DNA of 9,364 nt from JAFDZV01 sp048594725 (GCA_048594725.1 JBMDXA010000145.1:1-9364); one strand, 5' to 3'; positions 1-6,861 are shown, numbered from the stretch's first letter. The notes: a model not told the origin generated them from the letters alone. Program-made: numbers and translations.

Positions 1-336
1 CCGTGCTTCGAACCTGTGAGTATCGATAGCCAGAACTGTCGTCACTCCGGCATCCACAAAGAAGCGGCTATCGGCAATAACCGGGGAGAAACTGTAGCTG
101 ATGGGAACCGCACCGATGATGGGAGAGCCCCTCATGATGGAGGGGAGCATCATCAGACCCACCGAAACGGCATTTCTGCCGGAGAGCAGCCGCTCGTAGG
201 TAACCGTGTAGAACCCTCCGCGCCCCCCCAGTTCCACCGTAATGGCGTGCGGCGCGCGTATCGTGTCTTCCTGCGCCACGGCCGTAGCCGCCATACCGGA
301 CAGGATCATCAGTACCGTGAGAATGGATCTCCGCAT
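1..336 (-). CDS. Secreted outer-membrane-like hypothetical protein, C-terminus cut by window edge
   Basis: The minus strand reads open from an ATG at 336 down to base 1 (112 codons) without a stop, so the C-terminus lies outside the window. The first 21 residues form a signal peptide (MRRSILTVLMILSG, then AATAVA before QED). The mature start has the pattern AITVELGGRGGFYTVTYERL, followed by short alternating hydrophobic strands (NAVSVGLMML, GAVPISYSF, RFFVDAGVTTVLAI). Such a glycine-rich opening strand plus YERL is common in small outer-membrane barrel-like proteins of Bacteroidota/Chlorobi, so a periplasmic or outer-membrane location is inferred; no function is known to me. The start is firm: a GAAGGTG ribosome site lies 7 bases upstream (344-350), and an in-frame stop lies just beyond the ATG. 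It follows the small membrane protein on the same strand, 167 bases away. Confidence 0.75.
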   Translation of the reverse strand, partial: MRRSILTVLMILSGMAATAVAQEDTIRAPHAITVELGGRGGFYTVTYERLLSGRNAVSVGLMMLPSIMRGSPIIGAVPISYSFSPVIADSRFFVDAGVTTVLAIDTHRFEAR

Positions 337-342
337 AGGCTG

Positions 343-441
343 TCACCTTCGTAGGATAAGAAGTTCGCCGGGGGGCTTGCCGGGAAGACGCGGGATGGCG
401 GGGGTGTAACCGGGAGGGGCAGGCCAGTCCCAGTCGAACAT
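343..441 (-). CDS. Doubtful 32-residue mini-ORF (Trp/Pro-rich)
   Basis: A minus-strand reading frame beginning MFDWDWPAPPG and ending ELLILRR stops 6 bases before the start of the secreted protein. That spacing would suit translational coupling, and its codons mostly end in G or C. The same frame stays open further upstream, with another ATG at 483 (46 residues). Neither start has a convincing ribosome site, and I recognise no family. It could equally be leader sequence of the downstream gene, so this is a candidate only. Confidence 0.18.
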   Translation of the reverse strand: MFDWDWPAPPGYTPAIPRLPGKPPGELLILRR

Positions 442-503
442 CCACTCTCGGCCATTCCCTCTCCCGATCGCCAAGCGCTCCATCCCGCCCGGTTGAAGAT
501 ATC

Positions 504-950
504 CTACTCCGCCAGCAGTCCCCCGAACCGATACCGGATGGTGCCGTCGTCCAGCACCTCCGGCCGGGCGAATCCCTCGCGGCAGAGCCGGGCCATGGCT
601 CCCTCGGCCTCCGCCGCGGTGAACGGCGTATCCAGCATCACCTGTGCCAGCGTAGCATAGCCGCCATGCCGTGCGGCCACCGTGAGGATCGACTTCTCCT
701 CGAAGAGGCGGCGGCGCGTCCCCTCCTGCTGCGACACGTACCGGTACCAGAAGATCCCGGCGGCGATGAAGCCGGTGCCGAGCAGGCAGTAGAAGAGAAC
801 GCCGAGCAGATCGACGTTTCCCGGCTTCGGAATCAGCGCCATCCCCACCAGAACCACCAGCGCTCCCACCAGCATCAGACACCCCGCGCCGAGCCTCGGC
901 AGAAAATCCTTTTCCGGCGGCGCGGGGGCTTCCATCCTCTTCTGTTCCAT
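504..950 (-). CDS. Small membrane protein with two helices and winged-helix-like C-terminal domain
   Basis: The 148-residue product has a short polar N-terminus and two hydrophobic helices at about residues 21-40 (GCLMLVGALVVLVGMALI) and 46-69 (GVLFYCLLGTGFIAAGIFWY). A soluble C-terminal segment at about 84-142 follows. That tail has the pattern ILTVAARHGGYATLAQVM, then FTAAEAEGAMARLCREGF and GTIRYRF. This matches the general winged-helix layout seen in many small bacterial membrane proteins: helix, turn, 'AE..l..L...G' recognition-like helix, then a closing beta strand. The function is unknown; a membrane-anchored regulator or structural role are both possible. I chose ATG 950, which has AAGGAG three bases upstream (954-959). 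A TTG at 962 would add four residues but would put that AAGGAG inside the gene. It is divergent from the peptide-binding genes and may share transcription with the secreted protein that follows. Confidence 0.72.
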   Translation of the reverse strand: MEQKRMEAPAPPEKDFLPRLGAGCLMLVGALVVLVGMALIPKPGNVDLLGVLFYCLLGTGFIAAGIFWYRYVSQQEGTRRRLFEEKSILTVAARHGGYATLAQVMLDTPFTAAEAEGAMARLCREGFARPEVLDDGTIRYRFGGLLAE

Positions 951-1180
951 AAACTCCTTCAACTACCCGAATCGATTACGGCAGAATCATCCTTACGGGC
1001 CTTCCATAGCACAGCTCGTGCCGTATCTAACAAAAATTTAAGGATACTGTTCCTTGCTATCGCCTGGGGGATGGGCGATTTTTGTTCCCGCCTGAACAAC
1101 TCACCAGAGTGCCCTGGCGTGCGGCGCGTTCAATCCTCCATAGCACGCCCTTTTACGGATGTAAAACCGGTAAACTCATT

Positions 1181-2956
1181 TTGACCCCAGCGAAGGCAAA
1201 CATCTCGGCGTCTCTTCGCCCAAAGGCTTTTGTTGCGCTTCTTAGCGTAGCTTCGCTCCTTTTTGTTTCATGCGGTCGTGAAGAGACCGTCGAACAGCGG
1301 GATGCCCAGGGCGGCAGAAAGTATGGTGGCACCTACCGGATGAACGAAGTCCAGGAGATCCGTACGCTCGATCCGATCCGCCTCAACGATGCCCCGTCGC
1401 ATCATGTGGTGCACCAGATCTGCGATCTTCTGGTCGATCTCGACTCCAATCTCACCATCCAGCCGGAGCTTGCCGAGCGCTGGGAGACCAGCCCGGACGG
1501 CCTTACCTATACCTATCATCTCCGCCGTGGCGTCCGCTTCCACGACTCCCCCGCCTTCGCCGATGGCAAGGGACGCGAGATGAAGGCCAGCGATGTGAAG
1601 TACTGCTTCGATCGCATGCTGGATGCCCGCTCCGGTACGCTGGGCGCCAGCTACTTCACCGACAAGGTGAAGGGGGCCCAGGAATTCTACGACGCAACCG
1701 GCTCCGGCGGCAAGACCCCGATCCCGGCCGAAGGGGTGAGCGGGTTCCGCGTGGTGGACGAGTATACCTTCGCCATCGAGCTGAAGACTCCGTTCGCCGC
1801 GTTCAAGTATTATCCGGTCCTCGGCTTCTGCTACATCTACCCGAAGGAGGCCGTTGAGAAGTACGGGCAGGATTTCTTCCGCAATCTGGTGGGAACCGGC
1901 CCCTTCACGCTGACCAGCTGGGAGAAGGATCAGGGGGTGACCCTGAAGAGAAACCCGAACTACTGGCGCAAGGACCAGTTCGGCAACCAGCTTCCCTATC
2001 TGGACGGCTTCAAGGTCAGCTTCATCCGCGACGAAAAGCAGCAGATGCTGGAGTTCAGCTCCGGGAATCTCGAGGAAGCCTATCGCATCCCGAGCGAATT
2101 CTTCCGCAAGGTGGTCAACGAGGATCTTACCGCCACCCAGGAATATTCGAAGTTCCAGCTGTTCAAGGTGCCGGCGCTCTCCACACAGTTCTACGGCATG
2201 CTGAGCACCAGCGCCGAGTTCAAGGACCCCCGCGTGCGCCAGGCGTTCAACTACGCCATCGACCGCGACAAGATCGTCCGGTACGTGCTTCAGGGGCAGG
2301 CCGCAGGGGCCGCCACGCACGGGCTGGTTCCCCCGTCGGTGCCGAACTACAACGCCGCGTCGATCAAGGGCTACAGCTACGATCTTGCGAAGGCCCAGGC
2401 GCTGATGGCGGAGGCCGGATATCCCGGCGGCAAGGGATTCCCTACCGTCAGCATCCAGCTGAACTCCGGCGGCGGACGCAACGAGCAGGTTGCCCAGGCG
2501 ATGCAGAACATGCTGATGAGCGGCCTGGGGATCAAGGTGGAGGTGAAACTTCTGGAATGGGCGCAGCATCAGGAGCTGCTGGAGGGAGGAAAGGCGCCGC
2601 TGTTCCGTCTGGGATGGATCGCCGATTACCCCGATCCGGAAACCTTCCTGAACCTGTTCTACGGCAAGCTGATCCCGCCAACCGGCTCCTCGCCCATCAA
2701 TTCGACGCGCTACTCGAACCCGCAGTTCGATTCGCTCTTCGCCCGGGCGCTGGTGACGCTGGATGATGCCGAGCGCTACGCGCTCTACCGGCAGGCCGAG
2801 CAGATCGCGGTGAACGATGCGGCGATGCTCTTCATCTATCACGATCTCGACTTCCGCCTTGTGCAGCCGTATGTGCGCGGCTACGACGGCGGCAATCCGA
2901 TGGACCGCCGCGATTTCACCGGCGTCTGGTTCGATTACGGCAACGCCTCCAAGTAA
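1181..2956 (+). CDS. ABC transporter peptide-binding lipoprotein (SBP family 5, OppA/DppA-like), first of a pair
   Basis: This is a solute-binding protein of the SBP_bac_5 type, which captures peptides or similar ligands outside the inner membrane and hands them to an ABC permease. From TTG 1181 the product has 591 residues. Residues 1-30 form a lipoprotein signal (basic N-terminus, LRPKAFVALLSVASLLFVS, then Cys31). Family landmarks follow in order: YGGTYRM and LDP near the mature start, LAERWETSPDGLTYTYHLR, FHD..AFADGKG..MKASDV, GTGPFTL, RNPNYW, FNYAIDRDKIV, AGYPGGKG, and the ligand-pocket segment GWIADYPDPETF at 478-489. The length is normal for the family. No ATG lies near the signal peptide and no strong ribosome site is visible. 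TTG 1082 and GTG 1109 are in frame but would bury the signal more than 20 residues inside, so 1181 is preferred and uncertain. It is followed 8 bases later by a paralogue. The ligand cannot be read from sequence. Confidence 0.9.
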   Translation: MTPAKANISASLRPKAFVALLSVASLLFVSCGREETVEQRDAQGGRKYGGTYRMNEVQEIRTLDPIRLNDAPSHHVVHQICDLLVDLDSNLTIQPELAERWETSPDGLTYTYHLRRGVRFHDSPAFADGKGREMKASDVKYCFDRMLDARSGTLGASYFTDKVKGAQEFYDATGSGGKTPIPAEGVSGFRVVDEYTFAIELKTPFAAFKYYPVLGFCYIYPKEAVEKYGQDFFRNLVGTGPFTLTSWEKDQGVTLKRNPNYWRKDQFGNQLPYLDGFKVSFIRDEKQQMLEFSSGNLEEAYRIPSEFFRKVVNEDLTATQEYSKFQLFKVPALSTQFYGMLSTSAEFKDPRVRQAFNYAIDRDKIVRYVLQGQAAGAATHGLVPPSVPNYNAASIKGYSYDLAKAQALMAEAGYPGGKGFPTVSIQLNSGGGRNEQVAQAMQNMLMSGLGIKVEVKLLEWAQHQELLEGGKAPLFRLGWIADYPDPETFLNLFYGKLIPPTGSSPINSTRYSNPQFDSLFARALVTLDDAERYALYRQAEQIAVNDAAMLFIYHDLDFRLVQPYVRGYDGGNPMDRRDFTGVWFDYGNASK

Positions 2957-2958
2957 GG
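2954..2958 (+). promoter_or_regulatory. Ribosome binding site overlapping the upstream stop codon
   Basis: TAAGG contains the stop codon of the first binding protein (2954-2956) and lies 6 bases before the ATG of the second (2965). Stop, ribosome site and start are packed into 14 bases, which supports one mRNA and coupled translation. Confidence 0.6.
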
Positions 2959-2964
2959 CCCTCG

Positions 2965-4647
2965 ATGAAGTCTTTTCGCTCTTTGACAGCGCTTCCCCTT
3001 GCGCTCCTCCTCCTTTCCGGATGCGGCGGCGGCAAGGCTCCGGAATCCGCCGGCAACACGTTCTACTATAATGAGCCGGAGGATCTGAACTCGCTCGATC
3101 CGGCACGCATCAGCGCCCGCGCCCCCTGGTGGGTCGGGGGGCAGATCTACATAGGTCTGGTGGGACTTGATTCCTCGCTGAAGCCGGTTCCGATGCTCGC
3201 CAAAAGCTGGAGCACCAGCGAAGATGGCCGCACCTGGACCTTCACGCTGAGAAACGACGTCCGGTTCGCCGACGACGAAAGTTTCCCCGGCGGCAAGGGA
3301 CGGGCTCTCACGGCAGAGGATGTCCGCTACAGCTTCGAGAGGATCTGCAATCCGGAGACCGCCTCCACCGGATTCTGGGTGTTTCGCGGCAAGGTTCGCG
3401 GCGCCGAGGAATATTTCGACAGGAAGCCCGGAGCGGCCGATCATGTGGCCGGGTTCAGGGTGGTGGACGATACCACGTTCGTGGTGGAGCTGGCCGAGCC
3501 CTCGCCGATCCTCCTCTCCCTGCTTTCGATGCCCTACTGCTATGTGGTGGCGCGCGAGGCGGTGGAGCACTACGGCAAGGAATACTTCCGGCATCCGGTA
3601 GGCGCAGGGCCGTTCAGGCTGGCCCGCTGGGATGTGGCCCAGCGGCTGGTGCTGGAGCGGAACCCGAACTATTTCGAGCGCGACGGCAGCACGCAGCTCC
3701 CCTACCTGGATTCGGTAGTGGTCTCCTTCCTGAAGGATAAGAAGTCGGAGTTTCTGGAGTTCGAGTCGGGAAAGCTCGACATGGTGGCATCGATCGACCC
3801 GGCATTCGCCGAGCGGGTGTTCACGCCGGAAGGGACCGGGCTGGCGGGAGATTATACGAAGTACCGGCTGTACCGTACCCCGTCGATGTCGGTTGAATAC
3901 TACGGTTTCATGTTCGACTCCGCCACCGGCGGTGGAAAGGGGTCGCCGTTCATTGGGAACAGATACTTGCGGCGGGCGATCAACTACGCGATCGATCGGG
4001 AATCGATTGTACGGTATGTCCTGCGCGGGATGGCGATTCCGGCCTCGCATGGGCCGATCCCTCCCGGCATTCCGGGCTACACGGGAGTTGAAGGATACAG
4101 GTTCGATCGCGCTCTGGCAACGAAGCTGCTGGACTCGGCCGGCTATCCCGGCGGCAAGGGCCTTCCGGAGATCGTCCTGCAGGTCAGCGAAAGCGAGCGG
4201 GTGACCGCGGTAGCCCAGGCGATCCAGGAACAGCTCAACGCGGTTGGGGTCAAGCTGCGGGTCACCCAGGTATCCCCGGCGCAGAACCGGTCGATGGCGG
4301 CCGAGGGGAAGCTCCCCTTCTGGCGGGCCAACTGGATGGCCGATTATCCCGACGCTGAAAATTTTATCGCGCTCTTTTACAGCAAATACGCGGCTCCGAG
4401 CGGGTCGAACACGACGAGATTCTCACATCCTCGTGTCGATTCTCTGTACCGCGCGGCGCTCTCTGCGGGTCTGACCCCCGAACAGCGAGCGGCGATGTAC
4501 GGTGAGGCCGAACGGGTCATCATCGACGAGGCGCCCTGGGTGCTGATCTATCACTCGACGATCCAGCGCCTTACGCAGCCAGGCATCAAGGGTTACACCG
4601 TTGATCCACTCGATCGCCTGGTCCTGGCAAATGTTCGCAAGCAATAG
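2965..4647 (+). CDS. ABC transporter peptide-binding lipoprotein (SBP family 5), second of the pair
   Basis: The 560-residue product is a paralogue of the gene just upstream. The signal is a textbook lipoprotein one: MKSFRSLTALPLALLLL, then SG and Cys20, so the mature protein is lipid-anchored. Shared landmarks include LAKSWSTSEDGRTWTFTLR, GKGRALTAEDVRYSFER, GAGPFRL, RNPNYF, INYAIDRESIVRYVL, SHGPIPPGIPGY, AGYPGGKGLP and the pocket segment NWMADYPDAENF at 456-467. Where the first copy has GWIADYPDPETF, this copy has Asn for Gly and Ala for Pro, and many ligand-facing stretches differ (for example QVSESERVTAVAQ against QLNSGGGRNEQVAQ). Different ligand preferences are therefore plausible, but that is inference. 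The start is fixed by the ribosome site at 2954-2958 and by the signal peptide beginning right at the ATG. No permease or ATPase genes are seen nearby, so the pair may feed a transporter encoded elsewhere. Confidence 0.92.
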   Translation: MKSFRSLTALPLALLLLSGCGGGKAPESAGNTFYYNEPEDLNSLDPARISARAPWWVGGQIYIGLVGLDSSLKPVPMLAKSWSTSEDGRTWTFTLRNDVRFADDESFPGGKGRALTAEDVRYSFERICNPETASTGFWVFRGKVRGAEEYFDRKPGAADHVAGFRVVDDTTFVVELAEPSPILLSLLSMPYCYVVAREAVEHYGKEYFRHPVGAGPFRLARWDVAQRLVLERNPNYFERDGSTQLPYLDSVVVSFLKDKKSEFLEFESGKLDMVASIDPAFAERVFTPEGTGLAGDYTKYRLYRTPSMSVEYYGFMFDSATGGGKGSPFIGNRYLRRAINYAIDRESIVRYVLRGMAIPASHGPIPPGIPGYTGVEGYRFDRALATKLLDSAGYPGGKGLPEIVLQVSESERVTAVAQAIQEQLNAVGVKLRVTQVSPAQNRSMAAEGKLPFWRANWMADYPDAENFIALFYSKYAAPSGSNTTRFSHPRVDSLYRAALSAGLTPEQRAAMYGEAERVIIDEAPWVLIYHSTIQRLTQPGIKGYTVDPLDRLVLANVRKQ

Positions 4648-4672
4648 CACACGTATCTTCATCGGATAACAC

Positions 4673-4678
4673 AGGAGG
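4673..4678 (+). promoter_or_regulatory. Perfect Shine-Dalgarno site for the NlpC/P60 gene
   Basis: AGGAGG stands 4 bases before ATG 4683 and fixes the start. It is the strongest ribosome site in the window, which suggests the peptidase is translated more strongly than the binding proteins upstream. Confidence 0.8.
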
Positions 4679-4682
4679 CTTC

Positions 4683-5678
4683 ATGTCGAGAACGACACTC
4701 AAGCGTTTACAAGTGTTCGTCGTTCTGATTCTGACCCTTGGTATGCTCGCCGCCCCCGGCGAAAGCAACGAGGCGTTTGCACGGAAGGGGAAGAGCTCCA
4801 CCAAGAAGGTTGTTTCTTCCAGCAGCAAAAAGAAGGCCAAAGGCAAAAAGAGCCGCCGTTCCTCCCGCCGCACCTATACGGTTCGTGGCAATCCCGAGGT
4901 GACGCGCCGCGTGGCAACCGATCTTCTCGTCGAAAAGCTCCCCGATCTGGCAGCACTCGTAGGACTTCAGGCATCCGCCTCCTCCCCGAGCGCACCGGAA
5001 GCGATGGCGGCCCCCGTGGTTTCGGACGTGGCTGTCGTATCCGCACCATCTCACCTGCTCGTGGCCTCGAAGGGCATCACCGGTAACGCTGATTCCTATC
5101 AAGACTCCGAACTCGATGAACATGAGGATACCGACGCCATCACGGCCGACGACCTGGCGGGCCTTGAGGAGCTTCCGGACGATATCAACACGTTCTACAA
5201 GGAATTCACCAAGTATATGGCCTCGCTCAACGGCGAGAGCACCATCACCGACAACGGTGTGGACAAGATGGTGGTGATGGAGACGCTGGTGGACTGGATC
5301 GGCACCCGCTACCTGTTCGGCGGCATGGGACGCAACGGCATCGATTGCTCGGCCTTTACCGGCATGGTCTACCGCACGCTCAACTACAAGCTCCCCCGCA
5401 CCGCTGCCATGCAGTGGGAAGTGGGCGTCGCGGTCCCCCGCGAAGAGCTTCAGTTCGGCGATCTGGTCTTCTTCAATACCCGCGCTGCGGTGTATGTGTC
5501 GCACGTGGGGATGTATCTGGGCAACGGCATGTTCGCCCACGCCTCCAGCCGTAACGGCGTCACCGTCTCCTCGCTGGACGCCGATTACTACTCCTCGCAC
5601 ATGATCGGTGCCCGCCGCTACGACCTCAACAGCGTTGTGGCTACCTCCGGAGACGAAGGGATCTTCTCGCAGAACTAA
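4683..5678 (+). CDS. Exported NlpC/P60 cysteine peptidase (peptidoglycan endopeptidase)
   Basis: The 331-residue protein is a cell-wall hydrolase of the NlpC/P60 family. The family cuts peptide bonds in peptidoglycan stems, classically gamma-D-Glu to diamino acid. The signal peptide is residues 1-33 (hydrophobic core VFVVLILTLGMLAA, likely cut after AFA). Residues 34-64 are almost entirely Lys/Arg and Ser/Thr (15 of 31 basic). A spacer of about 65-195 follows, with an acidic patch at 137-168. The catalytic domain covers about 196-313: WIGTRYLFGG, GIDCSAFTGMVY with nucleophile Cys222, LPRTAAMQW, LQFGDLVFF, SHVGMYLGNGMF with His274, and HASS with His286 as the third polar residue. All the expected catalytic residues are present. 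No LysM or SH3 wall-binding domain is visible; the basic stretch may replace it (inference). It begins 35 bases after the second binding protein and ends 30 bases before a hairpin terminator, so it is probably the last gene of that operon. Confidence 0.92.
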   Translation: MSRTTLKRLQVFVVLILTLGMLAAPGESNEAFARKGKSSTKKVVSSSSKKKAKGKKSRRSSRRTYTVRGNPEVTRRVATDLLVEKLPDLAALVGLQASASSPSAPEAMAAPVVSDVAVVSAPSHLLVASKGITGNADSYQDSELDEHEDTDAITADDLAGLEELPDDINTFYKEFTKYMASLNGESTITDNGVDKMVVMETLVDWIGTRYLFGGMGRNGIDCSAFTGMVYRTLNYKLPRTAAMQWEVGVAVPREELQFGDLVFFNTRAAVYVSHVGMYLGNGMFAHASSRNGVTVSSLDADYYSSHMIGARRYDLNSVVATSGDEGIFSQN

Positions 5679-5708
5679 GCGCTCATCCCCTCTATCCAGT
5701 CATTTTGA

Positions 5709-5740
5709 GATGCCCCTTCCCATTCTGGAGAAGGGGCATC
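5709..5740 (+). terminator. Hairpin terminator after the NlpC/P60 gene
   Basis: GATGCCCCTTC (5709-5719) pairs perfectly with GAAGGGGCATC (5730-5740) around a 10-base loop. The run of T that follows is short (GTCGTTTGC), so the hairpin is strong but the U-tail is weak. It lies 30 bases past the stop codon. Confidence 0.7.
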
Positions 5741-6739
5741 GTCGTTTGCAGGGAGACAGAATAGATCGTGGTTGGTACGATAGAGGGTAGGCATGGCGAT
5801 GGGGGCCTGCTCCAGCGTGGAATCTTCAGCCCCTCTCGCTCTTCTGATCTCCCGCCCGCCCTTCTTCCCGCCCCCGGATACCGGGATTCCAGCCCCTCCC
5901 CGGCTCCGGCATGCTTCGGCTTTTCCATCCTTGGGCTCCCCGATCCCAGGGCGTTTTCCCTCCCCGGCGCGTGCGGCTTCGTCACGATGCGTGCGCCGGC
6001 GTCACGGCAGCGATTCACGGTCCCGGCCGGTACTGCGGCTGGGCTCGCCGGCATTGAAAGCGGCGTGATTACAGGAGATTCCAGGCGCACAATGCCCGTT
6101 ATCTCCCCCTTTTCATGGCCTTGAAAAAACTGGAAACGAGAGTAAAAAAAAGTGTTTACGGGGTATAAATTCCCTCTTTTCCGGCTGTTTCGACCGATTT
6201 CGCCTCGTAAAAACCCTCCCTCGGCTTCGGTATTGAGCACGGATTCGAGACTATCGAACCGTATGTTTGTACCGTATTTATAACTGATCGGAACCACGGC
6301 GAAAGAAGAGCACGAGACGCTCGTACCGCACCAGCAGAGCAGAATCCGGGTCGATATGCAGAGTGGCCCGCACCTTGAATCCGGAGAGCATGCACGGTAC
6401 AGGCACCCCGCCTCGGATGACGTTCAGGCAGAACATTCCGCCGGTTATAAATGAAGTATGGATGCACGACCCGATGAATCCGCGCCGGGCAGGGCGCATG
6501 GGCAGACACGACGATGAACAGAAATTGATGCGATGATGGCTCAGCACCGCCAGTGGCCGGGAGATATCGATGAGCAGCAGGCCAGGCCGGAACCAGGATG
6601 CAGAGTACGATGTAAGGCTCCGGCAGGCCAAACCCGATTACCGATGATCCAGGGGTATCTACCCGGTCCTTCATGGCGGCACATTCCAGCGCAAAGCTCG
6701 ACTTGCGAGGACCTTACGTAACGAAGAGCGATGAGTTTG
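5741..6739. other. About 1 kb between convergent genes with no convincing gene
   Basis: No reading frame on either strand gives a product I recognise. Bases 5820-6060 are strongly pyrimidine-rich on the plus strand, and every frame there is low-complexity (Pro/Ser or Gly/Arg). An AT-rich patch runs from about 6120 to 6175. From 6278 to 6631 a minus-strand frame is open for about 117 codons from TTG 6631 and has GC-rich third positions (about two thirds). Its product includes GLLLIDISRPLAVLSHHRIN and HIDPDSALLVRYERLVLFF. It has no good ribosome site, and an alternative frame (6674 down to 6156) overlaps it fully. It may be a decayed or unrecognised gene. Otherwise the stretch looks non-coding and is bounded by hairpins on both sides. 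Confidence 0.55.
6121..6148 (+). promoter_or_regulatory. Promoter-like element in the gene-free region
   Basis: TTGAAA (6121-6126) and TAAAAA (6143-6148) are separated by 16 bases, close to a housekeeping sigma-70 promoter. The patch is AT-rich in otherwise GC-rich sequence, which raises such matches by chance. No gene follows on the plus strand, so if it is active the product would be a non-coding RNA. Confidence 0.25.
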
Positions 6740-6771
6740 CCAGTCTTCTCCTGGGGGGGAAAGAAGACTGG
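6740..6771. repeat. Inverted repeat (10-bp hairpin) next to the terminator
   Basis: CCAGTCTTCT (6740-6749) pairs perfectly with AGAAGACTGG (6762-6771) around a 12-base loop that contains seven consecutive G. It lies 8 bases from the hairpin at 6780-6805, so the two stem-loops stand side by side downstream of the minus-strand acyltransferase gene. Confidence 0.6.
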
Positions 6772-6779
6772 GACGAGAG

Positions 6780-6805
6780 GGCATCCCGAAGCAATTCGGG
6801 ATGCC
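6780..6805 (-). terminator. Hairpin terminator downstream of the acyltransferase gene
   Basis: GGCATCCCGAA (6780-6790) pairs perfectly with TTCGGGATGCC (6795-6805) around a four-base loop, which reads GCAA (a stable GNRA loop) on the plus strand and TTGC on the minus strand. On the minus strand it lies about 57 bases past the stop at 6862. Only a T/C-rich tail follows, not a pure T run, so termination may be imperfect or bidirectional. Confidence 0.6.
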
Positions 6806-6861
6806 TTCTCAATGTCTGGAGGTTTTGAAGTTCAGGAGCCGGAGCACCCATCCTCCAGGAA

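Noticed and set aside
1040..1055. Small hairpin AAGGA-TACTGT-TCCTT with a T-run on the minus strand
   Set aside because: The stem has only 5 base pairs, and no minus-strand gene lies upstream to terminate.
1003..1146. Ten-base direct repeat TCCATAGCAC at 1003-1012 and 1137-1146
   Set aside because: There are only two copies, far apart with unrelated flanks and no link to a mobile element. Chance is likely.
1268..3106. Long 612-codon open frame on the minus strand opposite the first binding protein
   Set aside because: It lies antisense to a gene with clear family motifs, and its product is His/Gly/Glu-rich with no domain. This is a common artefact of GC-rich codon use.
2935..4050. 371-codon open frame on the minus strand opposite the second binding protein
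   Set aside because: It is the same kind of mirror frame, with no recognisable motif and fully overlapping a well-supported gene.
5768..6124. 118-codon plus-strand frame in the gap
   Set aside because: It is Pro/Ser-rich from the pyrimidine tract, starts at a GTG without a ribosome site, and an equally long overlapping frame exists.
6262..6269. TATGTTTG, matching the Bacteroidetes promoter pattern TAnnTTTG
   Set aside because: No matching upstream TTTG box lies at the right distance and no gene follows.
5692..6297. 201-codon minus-strand frame across the terminator and gap
   Set aside because: It runs through the terminator hairpin and the G-rich tract and gives low-complexity sequence with no domain.
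6276..6452. Nine-base inverted repeats ATTTATAAC and GTTATAAAT 159 bases apart
   Set aside because: They are AT-only-type short matches too far apart for a stable hairpin, with no target duplication or transposase between them.
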